A stretch of 64,000 nt of DNA. Origin: Roseateles depolymerans. GTDB taxonomy: Bacteria > Pseudomonadota > Gammaproteobacteria > Burkholderiales > Burkholderiaceae_C. The DNA lies in assembly GCF_003387155.1 (NCBI RefSeq), contig NZ_QUMT01000002.1, positions 1,183,694-1,247,693 of the forward strand. The letters run 5' to 3'. Made by a program: the position numbers and the translations under genes. The notes beneath the pieces are model-generated. The model searched no databases and was not told the DNA's origin. It was given only the letters and a program-made list of their open reading frames with translations. Shown here piece after piece: positions 48,530 through 57,910 of this stretch. The first letter of the stretch is position 1. Each line of letters starts with the position of its first letter.

Positions 48530-50326
48530 TCAATGGGCCTGGAGCATGAGGTGCTCCACGACCGGGCCGAGCGCAAGCGCGGGGACATAGTTCAGCAGGC
48601 CGACCAGCAGCACGGTGCCGATCAGCAGCACCACGAACAGCGGTCCGTGGGTGGGCAAGGTGCCCTCGCCCACCGGCACCTTCTTCTTGGCGGCCAGGCT
48701 GCCGGCAATGGCCAGCACCGGCACGATCATCAGGAAGCGGCCCAGCCACATCGCGATGCCCAGCAGCGTGTTGTAGAACGGGGTGTTGGCGGACAGGCCG
48801 GCGAAGGCGCTGCCGTTGTTGTTGGCGGCGGAGGTGAAGGCGTAGAGGATCTCGCTGAAGCCGTGGGCGCCCGGGTTGGCCACGCTGCCGGTGCCCAGCG
48901 GCGTGAGCACCGCCACGGCCGTGCCCGCCAGCACCACGATGGGCGTGACCAGCAGGGCCACCGCGCTCATCTTCATCTCGAAGGGTTCGATCTTCTTGCC
49001 CAGGTATTCAGGCGTGCGGCCGATCATCAGGCCGGCGATGAACACCGCCAGGATGGCAAAGACCAGCATGCCGTACAGGCCGGTGCCGACGCCACCGAAG
49101 ACGACTTCACCCAGCATCATCATCACCATCGGCACGGCGCCGCCGATGGGGGTGAAAGAGTCGTGCATGGCATTGACCGCGCCGCAGGAAGCGGCCGTGG
49201 TGACCACCGCAAACAGCGAGCTGGCCGAGATGCCGAACCGGGTCTCCTTGCCTTCCATGTTGCCGCCGGCCTGCAGGTCGCTGGACTGGATGTCCACGCC
49301 CTGGGCGGCCACCAGCGGATTGCCGGCCTGCTCCGCCGGTGTCGCCACCAGCACACCGGCCACGAACAGCACCGTCATCGCGGACAGCACCGCCGCGCCC
49401 TGCCGCCAGTCACCGACCCACCGGCCGAAGGTCAGGCACAGCGCCGCGGGGATGAGGAAGATGGCCATCATCTGCAGCAGGTTGGTCAGCGGCGTGGGGT
49501 TCTCGTAGGGATGCGCCGAGTTGGCATTCAGGAACCCGCCACCGTTGGTGCCCAGCATCTTGATGGCCTCCTGCGAAGCAATCGGGCCCATGGCCAGGGT
49601 CTGGGTGGTGGTGCGCTGGTTCTCCATCACCGGCTGGCCCTTGTCGTCATTGACCGGCTGGCCGTCGGCACCCAGGCGCGGGGTCTGGTAGTCGGTGGCT
49701 TCCAGGGTCTGCACCGACCTGTAGGCGTCGAAGTTCTGGATCGTGCCCTGCTGGACAAAGACCATCGCCAGCACGAAGGACAGCGGCAGCAGCAGCCAGA
49801 CGGTGATGCGGCTCAGGTCCGACCAGAAGTTGCCCACCTGGCCGCTGCGCTTGAGCACGAAGCCGCGGATCAGGGCGAACACCACCGCAATGCCGGTGGC
49901 GGCGGACAGGAAGTTCTGCACCGTCAGCGCCAGCATCTGGGTGAGGTAGCTCATGGTGGCTTCGCCGCCATAGCCCTGCCAGTTGGTGTTGGCCACGAAG
50001 CTGATGGCGGTGTTGAAGGCCGAGTCCGGGCTGACCGCGCCCATGGCCTGCGGATTGAGCGGCAGCAGGTGCTGCAGGCGCTGCAGCGCATAGACCGCGA
50101 GCACGCCCAGGAAGTTGAAGATCAGCAGCGCCAGCGCGTACTGCTTCCAGTGCATGCCCTGGTCCGGCCGGATGCCGGCCAGGCGGAAGAACGGACGCTC
50201 CACCGCCAGCATCCAGGACGGCAGGCGGCCGGTGGCCAGCCGCGTGATCCAGCGGGACAGCGGCCAGGCCAGCAGGAGGACCAGGCCAAGGAAAAGAATC
50301 AGATTGAGGGTTGCCAGGCTGTTCAT
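48530..50326 (-). CDS. kdpA: potassium-transporting ATPase K+-binding subunit KdpA
   Basis: The protein has 598 residues and about ten membrane helices. The selectivity-filter-like segments include [19 protein letters not shown] and [12 protein letters not shown]. The N-terminal region [15 protein letters not shown] and the C-terminus match the family. It selects and occludes K+ for the KdpFABC pump. It is followed by kdpB with a short gap. Confidence 0.95.
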   Translation of the reverse strand: MNSLATLNLILFLGLVLLLAWPLSRWITRLATGRLPSWMLAVERPFFRLAGIRPDQGMHWKQYALALLIFNFLGVLAVYALQRLQHLLPLNPQAMGAVSPDSAFNTAISFVANTNWQGYGGEATMSYLTQMLALTVQNFLSAATGIAVVFALIRGFVLKRSGQVGNFWSDLSRITVWLLLPLSFVLAMVFVQQGTIQNFDAYRSVQTLEATDYQTPRLGADGQPVNDDKGQPVMENQRTTTQTLAMGPIASQEAIKMLGTNGGGFLNANSAHPYENPTPLTNLLQMMAIFLIPAALCLTFGRWVGDWRQGAAVLSAMTVLFVAGVLVATPAEQAGNPLVAAQGVDIQSSDLQAGGNMEGKETRFGISASSLFAVVTTAASCGAVNAMHDSFTPIGGAVPMVMMMLGEVVFGGVGTGLYGMLVFAILAVFIAGLMIGRTPEYLGKKIEPFEMKMSAVALLVTPIVVLAGTAVAVLTPLGTGSVANPGAHGFSEILYAFTSAANNNGSAFAGLSANTPFYNTLLGIAMWLGRFLMIVPVLAIAGSLAAKKKVPVGEGTLPTHGPLFVVLLIGTVLLVGLLNYVPALALGPVVEHLMLQAH

Positions 50327-50335
50327 GGCCAGCTT

Positions 50336-50425
50336 TCAGAACCGCTCGGCGCGCCACAGCGCCACGAGCAGATAAACAAACAGGGCGGCCGAGATCAGGC
50401 CGGTGAGCCAGTAGAGGACCGTCAT
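50336..50425 (-). CDS. kdpF: KdpF, small subunit of the K+ ATPase
   Basis: The gene is 90 bp and encodes 29 residues: a single membrane helix (LTGLISAALFVYLLVALW) with a basic C-terminal tail (RAERF), as in KdpF. Its ATG overlaps the stop of the upstream 30-aa gene (TGATG). KdpF stabilises the KdpABC complex. It is too short for automatic gene callers. Confidence 0.92.
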   Translation of the reverse strand: MTVLYWLTGLISAALFVYLLVALWRAERF

Positions 50426-50517
50426 CACTCGCCCTCCGCGAGCCGATGGCTGGCCACGGCCAGCCCGACGGCCACCACGAACAGCAGCGCACTCAGTCCA
50501 AGAAACAGTGCATCCAT
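50425..50517 (-). CDS. unnamed 30-aa membrane peptide upstream of kdpF
   Basis: The gene encodes 30 residues: MDALFLGLSALLFVVAVGL (residues 1-19), then AVASHRLAEGE, i.e. one membrane helix with a charged tail. It overlaps kdpF by one base (TGATG), the usual sign of coupling. I do not know a name for it. The overlap, the hydrophobic pattern and the operon position support a real gene; the ribosome site is weak. It could be a second small subunit or a leader peptide. Confidence 0.7.
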   Translation of the reverse strand: MDALFLGLSALLFVVAVGLAVASHRLAEGE

Positions 50518-50824
50518 GAGAGTCAGCCCCGTGCAGCGGGGACGTTTTGGGATGACTGAACTCTAGAAAGCCAGCCGTCAAAGGCGTGTAGAAGCTCGGG
50601 AGCGGGGTATCAAGATTCCGTAAAGACGGATCAAAACCGGGACCTCCTGGACCGTCCTGGGCTGCGCGGGACCAGAGCCGGTTCAGAAAATCCTTCAATC
50701 GGGGAAGGCCCTTCCGATGTGGCGCCCCGCTCTCGCCCCCCCGCGGGGGGAGCGACGCCCCTGTACGGCTGAGGGATACTCTGCCCTGCGATCAACAGGG
50801 TCGCTTTTCTCTCGGAGCAGCGCC
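50518..50824. promoter_or_regulatory. divergent region between kdp and the SPFH gene
   Basis: The promoter of the kdp operon and that of the SPFH gene must lie here (307 bp). It carries an extreme GC hairpin of CCCCCCC then G then CGGGGGG at 50736-50750, flanked by GCTC and GAGC-type sequence. The KdpE-binding site could not be recognised by eye. Confidence 0.5.
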
Positions 50825-51901
50825 ATGGGCCTGATGGACTTCATCAAGAAACAGTTCATAGACATCATCCAGTGGACGGAGGACGACAACGGCGTCCTCG
50901 CCTGGCGCTATCCGATGCAGGACTTCGAAATCCAGTACGGGGCCTCGCTCACCGTGCGGGAATCGCAGGTGGCGGTGTTCGTGAACGAAGGCAAGGTGGC
51001 CGACGTCTTCGGCCCGGGCATGTACAAGCTCACCACCCAGACCCTGCCGGTGCTGACCTACCTCAAGAACTGGGACAAGCTCTTCGAGTCCCCGTTCAAG
51101 AGCGACGTTTACTTCTTCAGCACCCGCCAGCAGGTGGACCAGCGCTGGGGCACCACGCAGCCCGTCACCATCCGCGACAAGGACTTCGGCGCCGTGCGCC
51201 TGCGCGGCTTTGGCAACTACAGCTACCGGGTGGCGGACGCCAAGCGCTTCCACACGGAAATCTCCGGCACCCGCGAGCGCTACACCGTCACCGAGCTGGA
51301 CGGCCAGCTGCGCGGCCTGATGCTGCAACACATCAGTGACGCCGTCGCCCAGTCCGGCATCCCCTTCCTGGACCTGGCCGCGAACCAGGTGGAATTTGCC
51401 AAGGCGCTGCAGGCGGCCACGTCGCCGGCCTTCGAGGCCCTGGGCCTGAAGCTGGAGTCGGTCACCCTGCAAAACGTGTCCCTGCCGGAGGAACTGCAAA
51501 AGATCCTGGACCAGAAGATCGGCATGGGCATGATCGGCCAGAACATGAACCAGTTCCTGCAGTACCAGACGGCGCAGGCCATCCCCAAGCTGGCCGAAGG
51601 CGTCGGCTCGGGCGGTGGCGGTGTCGCGGGCGATGCCATGGGCCTGGGCGCTGGCCTGGCGCTGGGGCAGACGCTGGCGCAGCAGTTGCAAAGCGGCCTG
51701 AACCCGAACCAGGCAGCGGCCCAAGGGCAAGGTCAGCCCGGCCAAGCCCCGGCGGCTGCGGTGGCCCCGCAACCCGTCAGCCAGAGCGCCGATGAAGTGC
51801 TGCTGCTGCTGGAAAAGCTGGGCGACCTGAAAGCCAAGGGCATCCTCACCGACGAAGAGTTCGCTGCCAAGAAGGCTGAGCTGCTCAAGAAACTCAGCTG
51901 A
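50825..51901 (+). CDS. SPFH-domain protein with C-terminal SHOCT motif (YdjI-like)
   Basis: The protein has 358 residues. An SPFH (stomatin/prohibitin/flotillin-like) domain occupies about 20-260 (VFGPGMYKLTTQTLPVL, RGFGNYSYRV, FPLDLAANQVEFAKAL-like). A Gly-rich linker and Gln/Pro-rich region follow, and a SHOCT helix hairpin ends the protein (DEVLLLLEKLGDLKAKGILTDEEF by position 320-358). The family (COG4260) normally ends in a zinc ribbon. GGAGC precedes the ATG. It begins a plus-strand cluster with DUF4178 and DUF350. Confidence 0.85.
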   Translation: MGLMDFIKKQFIDIIQWTEDDNGVLAWRYPMQDFEIQYGASLTVRESQVAVFVNEGKVADVFGPGMYKLTTQTLPVLTYLKNWDKLFESPFKSDVYFFSTRQQVDQRWGTTQPVTIRDKDFGAVRLRGFGNYSYRVADAKRFHTEISGTRERYTVTELDGQLRGLMLQHISDAVAQSGIPFLDLAANQVEFAKALQAATSPAFEALGLKLESVTLQNVSLPEELQKILDQKIGMGMIGQNMNQFLQYQTAQAIPKLAEGVGSGGGGVAGDAMGLGAGLALGQTLAQQLQSGLNPNQAAAQGQGQPGQAPAAAVAPQPVSQSADEVLLLLEKLGDLKAKGILTDEEFAAKKAELLKKLS

Positions 51902-51915
51902 TTCCAGGCGCCTGA

Positions 51916-53514
51916 TTGGCCACGATCGCCCCCCAACGCCGCTGGCAGGCGCACTGCCCCAATTGCGGCGGACCGGTCGAGTTCGCCTCGCCCGCGTCCG
52001 CCAGCACGGTCTGCAGCTACTGTCGCTCCACGCTGCTGCGTGAAGGCGACCAGCTCCGCCGCATTGGTCAGAGTGCAGAGCTGTTCCAGGACTTTTCGCC
52101 GCTCCAGCTGGGCGCGGCGGGACGGTTTGCGGGCACCGGTTTCGTGGTGGTGGGCCGGCTGCAGATGGCCTATGCCGACGGCGGCTGGAATGAATGGCAT
52201 GTGCTGTTCGACGCCAGCGCCTCCGAAGCGCCCCGCAGCGGCTGGCTGAGCGAGGACAACGGCCAGTTCGTGATGAGCTTCGAGGCGCCGCTGCAGGAGC
52301 GAGCGCCTGCGGTGGAGTCCTTGACCGTTGGCGGCCTGCAGATGCTGGCCGGCACGGCCTGGCAGGTCGCGTCCAAGGTCAACGCCACGCTGGCGGCGGC
52401 GGAAGGCGAGCTGCCGCATCCCCCCCGCATGGACAGCAGCTTCTGGGTGGCCGACCTGCGCAGCACCCAGGGCGAGGTCGCCACGCTGGACTACAGCGAC
52501 CCGGCGCAGCCCACCTGGTCGGTGGGCCGCTCGGTCAAGCTGGCCGACCTGGCCATGACCGGACTGCGGCAGGACAGCACGGCCAGCGTGGCCTCCCGCA
52601 CCCTGCCCTGCCCCAACTGCGGCGCGTCCCTGGAACCCCGGCTGGACAGCACCCAGTCGATCGTCTGCCATCAATGCAAATCGGTGGTGGACATTTCCAA
52701 GGGCGCGGGCGCCGACCTGTCGGCCTTCCAGCAGAACAATGGCGGCGAGCCGCAGATCCCGCTGGGCACCACCGGATCCCTGGCCCTGAACGGCGGCACG
52801 CCCAAACCGTGGCAGGTCGTCGGCTACATGGAGCGGGTGGACCTGCCCGAAAGCGCCGAGGACGAGCAGACCTTCTGGCGTGAATACCTGCTGTTCAACC
52901 AGACCGAAGGGTTTGCCTTCCTGGTGGACACCGAGGAAGGCTGGAGCATCGTGCGCCCCATCACCGGGGCGCCGTCCAAGACCGGCAAGGACACCGTCAC
53001 CTACCAGGACAAGCCCTTCAAGCGCCGCTGGAGCTATTCGGCCAAGGTGACCTGGGTGCTGGGGGAGTTCTACTGGCGCGTGCGCCGGGAGGAACGGGCC
53101 CTGGTGCGCGACTATGAATGGCGCAATGGCGCCCGGCTGGAGCTGCTCAGTGCGGAGCAAACCGGCCAGGAGATCACCTGGAGCCATGGCCGCGCGGTGG
53201 ATGCGGCCGAGGTGCAGCGGGCCTTCTCGTTGTCGCCGGACCAGATGCCGGCCTTGAAGCGCGACGTGACCTCCAGTTCCGGGTCGACCGGGATGCTGGT
53301 CAAGATCGTGGTGGGCCTGCTGCTGCTGGCGCTGCTCTTCGCCTTCCTGCGCGCCTGCAGCCGGGACGACTGCGAGGACTACAAAGACACCTACGGCGCC
53401 AGCAGTGCCGAATATCAGCAGTGCAAGCGCAACGCCCGCAGCGGCGTGATCTATTCCGGCTCGGGCGGTGGCTCCTATGGCGGCTACAGCAGCGGGGGCG
53501 GCGGACACAAGTAA
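51916..53514 (+). CDS. DUF4178 zinc-ribbon membrane protein
   Basis: The protein has 532 residues. It starts with TTG and has an N-terminal zinc ribbon (CPNCGGPVEFASPASASTVCSYC, positions 14-37). Then come a first DUF4178 domain, a second ribbon (CPNCGAS ... CHQC, about 230-255), a second DUF4178 domain, a membrane helix (IVVGLLLLALLFAFL) and a Ser/Gly/Tyr-rich tail (SGSGGGSYGGYSSGGGG). The function is unknown. It lies 14 bp after the SPFH gene, so both are probably coexpressed. Confidence 0.8.
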   Translation: MATIAPQRRWQAHCPNCGGPVEFASPASASTVCSYCRSTLLREGDQLRRIGQSAELFQDFSPLQLGAAGRFAGTGFVVVGRLQMAYADGGWNEWHVLFDASASEAPRSGWLSEDNGQFVMSFEAPLQERAPAVESLTVGGLQMLAGTAWQVASKVNATLAAAEGELPHPPRMDSSFWVADLRSTQGEVATLDYSDPAQPTWSVGRSVKLADLAMTGLRQDSTASVASRTLPCPNCGASLEPRLDSTQSIVCHQCKSVVDISKGAGADLSAFQQNNGGEPQIPLGTTGSLALNGGTPKPWQVVGYMERVDLPESAEDEQTFWREYLLFNQTEGFAFLVDTEEGWSIVRPITGAPSKTGKDTVTYQDKPFKRRWSYSAKVTWVLGEFYWRVRREERALVRDYEWRNGARLELLSAEQTGQEITWSHGRAVDAAEVQRAFSLSPDQMPALKRDVTSSSGSTGMLVKIVVGLLLLALLFAFLRACSRDDCEDYKDTYGASSAEYQQCKRNARSGVIYSGSGGGSYGGYSSGGGGHK

Positions 53515-53545
53515 CGGGTGCTGCAACACCCAGAAGGAGAGTGGC

Positions 53546-53770
53546 ATGGAAGGTTTTGACTACCTCAAGCCCGGCATCGTGCTGGGCTCCATCCTGTATG
53601 CAGTGATCGGCGTGCTGGTCTTCTGGATCAGCTTCATCATCATCGACAAGCTCACCCCCTACAAGCTGTGGGAGGAGATCGTGGAGCACAAGAACATGGC
53701 GCTGGCGGTGGTGGTCGCGGCCATGTGCATCTCCATCGGACAGATCGTGGCGGCGGCGATCCACGGCTGA
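53546..53770 (+). CDS. DUF350 membrane protein
   Basis: The protein has 74 residues and two membrane helices: LGSILYAVIGVLVFWISFIII and MALAVVVAAMCISIGQIVAAAI, separated by KLTPYKLWEEIVEHKN. This is the DUF350 (YjfL-like) pattern. GAAGGAGA precedes the start. DUF350 and DUF4178 genes often sit together with SPFH genes, as here. Its mechanism is unknown. Confidence 0.85.
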   Translation: MEGFDYLKPGIVLGSILYAVIGVLVFWISFIIIDKLTPYKLWEEIVEHKNMALAVVVAAMCISIGQIVAAAIHG

Positions 53771-53889
53771 GCCTGACCTCGACGCTGAAGCCGAAGCCGA
53801 AGCCAAGGCACCGCGCGCACTCCCCTTGTGCCGTCAGGGTCACTCCAGGAAACGCTCAGGCTTGTCCGCCCGGTGCCGATAACAGGACC

Positions 53890-54105
53890 ATGGACATCAC
53901 CTCTGCCTCCACCGTGTCCGCTGCGGTCAGCAGCGCCTCCAACGCCGCGCCCGGCACGACCAGCCAGGCCGCCAGCCTGCTGGTGCTGCGAAAAGCGCTG
54001 GACGTGCAGCAGGCCGGCGCGCTCGCCCTGCTGGACGCCCTGCCGCCGCAGCCCGCGCTGGCCACGGAAGGCTCGCTCGGGCGCAATCTCAACACCTACG
54101 CCTGA
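53890..54105 (+). CDS. YjfB-like putative motility peptide
   Basis: The protein has 71 residues. It begins with MDITSASTVSAAVSSAS and ends with LGRNLNTYA, both characteristic of the short YjfB-type family (putative motility protein). The central helix (LVLRKALDVQQAGALALLDAL) is amphipathic. The function is not established. The preceding region 53771-53889 contains a degenerate CGAAGC repeat. Confidence 0.75.
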   Translation: MDITSASTVSAAVSSASNAAPGTTSQAASLLVLRKALDVQQAGALALLDALPPQPALATEGSLGRNLNTYA

Positions 54106-54344
54106 ACCGGCACGCCTCTTTGACGCGCATGGCTGTGCGCCGTACGCAATCGTCGGCCCCGGACCGAGGCATTTGTCACAGTCCCTGCACGACGAGGGTT
54201 CGAGCCTGTGACCGCCGGTAACTTTCCCTGGCACGCGCAAACCCTGCCTTCTAGACTCGCGCTCCTGCGGCGTCCCTACAGGCACGCCGGGTGAAGCGTC
54301 GCTGCAGCATTGGGCGGCGCACCAGTTACCGCTGACCCGCACCC

Positions 54345-55232
54345 ATGACCTCGCCCACTGTTCCCGGCGCGCTGCACGACCCGCTCGCGCCAGAGCCTGA
54401 AGCTCCTGCCAGCACCCGCGAGATTCCCATTGCCTTGAAGGTGATCGGCGCGTTGCTGCTCGTCATTGCCCTGGCCATTCCGATGCTGGCCAGTGCCGTG
54501 CCCGGGGGCACAGCGCCGCCGCCCCGGCCGCTGGCCATCGCGCCGCGCGGCCCAGCGCCTGCCAAGGCACCGGTGGAAGCGCCTGCCGCGTCTGCCCAGG
54601 CCCAGGTGCTGGATGACGGGTCCGACGAGGCCTTCCGCGCGCAAGCCGAAGCCGCGGTGCTGCGCAAGCTGGGGCCGGTCGCCCGCCGTGAAGGCGCGCG
54701 GCTGATGCTGTTCGTCGAGCAGGGACGCCCCGTGATGCTGGACAGCCGCCGGCCCGAGCCGGACGACGGCGGCCAGACACCCTATGTGGACTTCCGACTG
54801 GACGGTATTTCGCCGGACCAGGGCTTTTATGTCGTCCGCGTGACCCTGGCCTTCGGCAGCGAAGTGCTGTGGATCTCCCGCAAGAACGGCCAGCGCTACG
54901 AAATGCACGGCAATGTGCATCCGTCGCCGGACGGTCGCTACCTGGTCGTCACCCATGCGTCGCCGGGCGCCGAATTCAACGGGGTGGTGGTGTGGGCGCT
55001 GGAAGGCGACCGCCTGGTGGAACGCTACAAGTTCGAAGCCACACCGGAGCAGCGCGGCGTGAGTTTCCGTTTCATGCGCTGGCGGGATGCCAGCACCATC
55101 GAGCTGGAGCAGTTCGCCGAGGTGGACCCGTCGACCTGCAGCACCGGCACGCTGTCGTCCCTGGCCCTGCTGGCCCGCAAGTCCGAGCGCTGGATCCTGC
55201 GCAGCAACTCCAGCCCGCGCTGCGACGCCTGA
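54345..55232 (+). CDS. membrane-anchored hypothetical protein
   Basis: The protein has 295 residues. A signal-anchor helix (VIGALLLVIALAIPMLASAV, about 33-52) is followed by a Pro/Ala-rich linker and an extracytoplasmic domain of about 200 residues with beta-strand patterns (FYVVRVTLAF, YEMHGNVHPSPDGRYLVVTH, GVVVWALEGDRLVERYKF, SIELEQFAEVD-like). Two Cys near the end (CSTGT and PRCDA) may pair. The family is not recognised. Confidence 0.75.
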   Translation: MTSPTVPGALHDPLAPEPEAPASTREIPIALKVIGALLLVIALAIPMLASAVPGGTAPPPRPLAIAPRGPAPAKAPVEAPAASAQAQVLDDGSDEAFRAQAEAAVLRKLGPVARREGARLMLFVEQGRPVMLDSRRPEPDDGGQTPYVDFRLDGISPDQGFYVVRVTLAFGSEVLWISRKNGQRYEMHGNVHPSPDGRYLVVTHASPGAEFNGVVVWALEGDRLVERYKFEATPEQRGVSFRFMRWRDASTIELEQFAEVDPSTCSTGTLSSLALLARKSERWILRSNSSPRCDA

Positions 55233-55377
55233 GCCTGGGATAGGGGCACACTGGCTCGCACGCCGGGCGACGCTCGCCTGAAGCGCTTCTCTCCGTCAGC
55301 CAATGTCGGCAGTGTCCGACAAGGTTCGTGATCCGGTCAGGCTACCGTGCAGGCATACGGAAGCTTCAGGCTCATTC

Positions 55378-57228
55378 ATGCCCTCGACCGCCACCCACGC
55401 ACAAGATCCCGCCTCCCCAGCCGGCGGCGCCCACGCGCACGCCACGCACTCCGACCCCTCCCCTGCTTCCGCCGCTCCCGGCACTCCCCCGAAGAAACGC
55501 CGCCGCCGTCCGCCGGGCCTCTCCCTGGCCGCCTGGCGGCAGTTCCTGCAACTGGCCAAGCCCTACTGGATGGGCGACCAGAAGCGCGCCGCCTGGGCGC
55601 TGCTGGCCCTGCTGATCGTGCTGATGCTGTGCGAGACGCAGCTGGCCGTGCTGCTCAATGACAAGACCGGCGAGCTCACCTCCGCCCTCGCTGCCCGCGA
55701 GCACAGCCGCTTCTGGCAGGCCGTGCGCGACACGCTGCTGGTGCTGGCCTTCGCCGTGCCCGTGTACGCGTTCTACTACTACATGCGGGACGCCTTCTCC
55801 AACCACTGGCGACGCTGGCTCACCGGGCGGTTCCTGGACGGCTACCTGGGCGGCCGCAAGTACTACGAGATCGGCAACGGCGGGGACATCGACAACCCCG
55901 ACCAGCGGATCAGCGAGGACATCAACACCTTCACCGGCCGCTCCACCCACTTCCTGCTGATGCTGACCGGTTCCGCCATGCAACTGGTGGCGTTCAGCGC
56001 GGTGTTGTGGTCCTTGTCCAAGGCGCTGGTGGCCTTCCTCGCGGTGTATGCGGTGGTGGGCACCTTCCTGGCGCTGTACGTGTTCGGATCGCCGCTGATC
56101 CGGCTGAATTTCTGGCAGTTGCGCCGCGAGGCGGACTTCCGCTTCGGCCTGATGCGGCTGCGCGAAAACGCCGAGTCCATCGCCTTCTACCGCGGTGAGC
56201 CGCAAGAGCGTGCCAATATCGAGAAGCGCTTCGAGGAGGTCTACGACAACTACGCCAGGCTCATCAAGAAGCAGCGTTCGCTCAACCTCTTCCAGCGCGG
56301 CTTCAGCCAGCTGACCCTGGTGGTGCCAGCCGTCATCCTGGCCGACCGGGTGCTGTCCGGGGAGCTGGAGGTCGGGGCCGCGGTGCAGGCGGCAGGCGCG
56401 TTCGCCGCGGTGCTGACCGCCGTGTCGCTGATCGTGGAGAACTTCGAGAGTCTCTCCCGCTTCGTGGCCGGCATCGACCGCCTGCATGCACTGTCCGAGC
56501 TGATCATCAAGCGCAAGGACCGCGCGCTGCGCGAGCAGGAAAAGATCCAGACCGCCAAGGGCGACCAACTGGCCCTGCGCGACCTCACCCTCTTCACCCC
56601 GCAGTTCAACCGCAAGCTGGTGGAGAAGCTGGACCTGCACCTGAAGCCGGGCGAGAGCCTGCTCATCACCGGCGTCAGTGGCTGCGGCAAGAGCTCCCTG
56701 CTGCGGGCCATCGCCGGCCTGTGGAAAACCGGCTCCGGCACCATCGAACATCCGGCCATCGAGGACATCTTCTTTCTGCCGCAGCGGCCCTATCTGCAAC
56801 AGGGCAGCCTGCGCAGCCAGATGATCTATCCGGACACCCAGACCTCGCTGAGTGATGACGAGTTGCGGGAGATCCTCACCGAGGTGGCCCTGCCCGACCT
56901 GGCCGAACGCGTGGGCGGTTTGGATGCGGAGCAGGACTGGGACAAGGTGCTGTCGATGGGAGAACAGCAGCGCCTGGCCTTTGCCCGGGTGCTGGTGCGC
57001 AAGCCGCGCATGGTGATCCTGGACGAAGCCACCAGCGCGCTGGACGGCGTCAACGAGAACCGCCTGTACAAGCGGCTGTGCAACGACGGCGTCACCTTGG
57101 TGAGCATTGCCCACCGCCCGGCCGTGCTCCAGCATCACACCCACGTGCTGCACCTCAAGGGCAACGGCGCCTGGGCGGTGCATCCGGCCGAGGGGTTCAG
57201 CTTCGAGGACGGGGAGGTTCCGGCGTGA
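55378..57228 (+). CDS. ABC transporter, SbmA/YddA-type fusion of permease and ATPase
   Basis: The protein has 616 residues. The permease part (about 40-360) has six helices and the SbmA/BacA-like motif YYEIGNGGDIDNPDQRISEDI. The ATPase part has Walker A GVSGCGKSS, Q-loop FFLPQRPYL, signature LSMGEQQRLAFA (variant of LSGGQ) and Walker B MVILDEATSALD. Such exporters or importers of this type (ABC-D like) handle fatty acids, antibiotics or vitamin B12. The long His/Pro-rich leader is disordered. A further ATG at 55303 is possible. Confidence 0.88.
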   Translation: MPSTATHAQDPASPAGGAHAHATHSDPSPASAAPGTPPKKRRRRPPGLSLAAWRQFLQLAKPYWMGDQKRAAWALLALLIVLMLCETQLAVLLNDKTGELTSALAAREHSRFWQAVRDTLLVLAFAVPVYAFYYYMRDAFSNHWRRWLTGRFLDGYLGGRKYYEIGNGGDIDNPDQRISEDINTFTGRSTHFLLMLTGSAMQLVAFSAVLWSLSKALVAFLAVYAVVGTFLALYVFGSPLIRLNFWQLRREADFRFGLMRLRENAESIAFYRGEPQERANIEKRFEEVYDNYARLIKKQRSLNLFQRGFSQLTLVVPAVILADRVLSGELEVGAAVQAAGAFAAVLTAVSLIVENFESLSRFVAGIDRLHALSELIIKRKDRALREQEKIQTAKGDQLALRDLTLFTPQFNRKLVEKLDLHLKPGESLLITGVSGCGKSSLLRAIAGLWKTGSGTIEHPAIEDIFFLPQRPYLQQGSLRSQMIYPDTQTSLSDDELREILTEVALPDLAERVGGLDAEQDWDKVLSMGEQQRLAFARVLVRKPRMVILDEATSALDGVNENRLYKRLCNDGVTLVSIAHRPAVLQHHTHVLHLKGNGAWAVHPAEGFSFEDGEVPA

Positions 57229-57755
57229 GCCAGGCCGGCATGTCAGCGATCGACGCGGTGCTGGACACCCTGCGTCAGGAGTTTTCGGACGTGCCGGACG
57301 TGGCCCAGGCCACGCGCATCGTCGTGCGGCTGCTGCTGGCGGCCCTGCTGGGCGGCATCCTCGGCTATGAGCGGGAAAGTCATGGCAAGGCAGCCGGGCT
57401 GCGCACCCACATGCTGGTCAGCCTGGGCGCGGCGATGTTCGTGCTGGTCCCGCAGCAGGCCGGTATGCCCATGGCGGACATGAGCCGGGTGCTGCAGGGC
57501 GTGATCGCCGGCATCGGCTTCCTGGGCGCTGGCGCCATCATCAAGCACAAGGAAGAACCCGGGCGCATCCAGGGCCTGACGACGGCCGCCGGCATCTTCA
57601 TGACTGCCGCCATCGGCGTGGCTTGCGGCCTGGGGCGGGAGGCCACCGCGGTGCTCAGCATGCTGATTGCCCTGGCGATCTTGACCTGGGTGCCGCACCT
57701 GCTGGCCGGCCGGCGCGGCGGGGCGTCCCGGCCAGACGTGGGAGACGACGAATGA
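57225..57755 (+). CDS. MgtC/SapB-family membrane protein
   Basis: The protein has 176 residues. It opens with GTG overlapping the ABC gene's stop (GTGA) and has GGGAGG eight bases before. Four to five membrane helices include the family motif LLGGILGYERESHGKAAGLRTH and LIAGIGFLGAGAIIK-like GVIAGIGFLGAGAI. Proteins of this family affect magnesium homeostasis and the F-type ATPase. An ATG 15 bp later (57240) is also possible. A functional link to the ABC transporter is implied by the overlap. Confidence 0.85.
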   Translation: MSQAGMSAIDAVLDTLRQEFSDVPDVAQATRIVVRLLLAALLGGILGYERESHGKAAGLRTHMLVSLGAAMFVLVPQQAGMPMADMSRVLQGVIAGIGFLGAGAIIKHKEEPGRIQGLTTAAGIFMTAAIGVACGLGREATAVLSMLIALAILTWVPHLLAGRRGGASRPDVGDDE

Positions 57756-57910
57756 ATGCGCGGAATGCCCGGAATGCGCGACAGCGCCACGTCCCCGCCA
57801 GGGGCGACACCTCGTCGGAGTCGCCCACCCCGCAGGCGGGCTGCGATAGCCTGGAAGTCTGGCGCGCGCGGGCACCGTCTGCCCCGCCGCGCCGGTTGCG
57901 GAGCGCCACC

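Noticed and set aside
46123-50566. Open frames of 808 and 686 codons opposite kdpB and kdpA
   Set aside because: They are mirror frames of the well-supported kdp genes without ribosome sites or domains.
57752-57910. N-terminal extension of the small protein after MgtC
   Set aside because: The leader is a low-complexity repeat of ATGCGCGGA type; the ATG at 57911 has a proper ribosome site.
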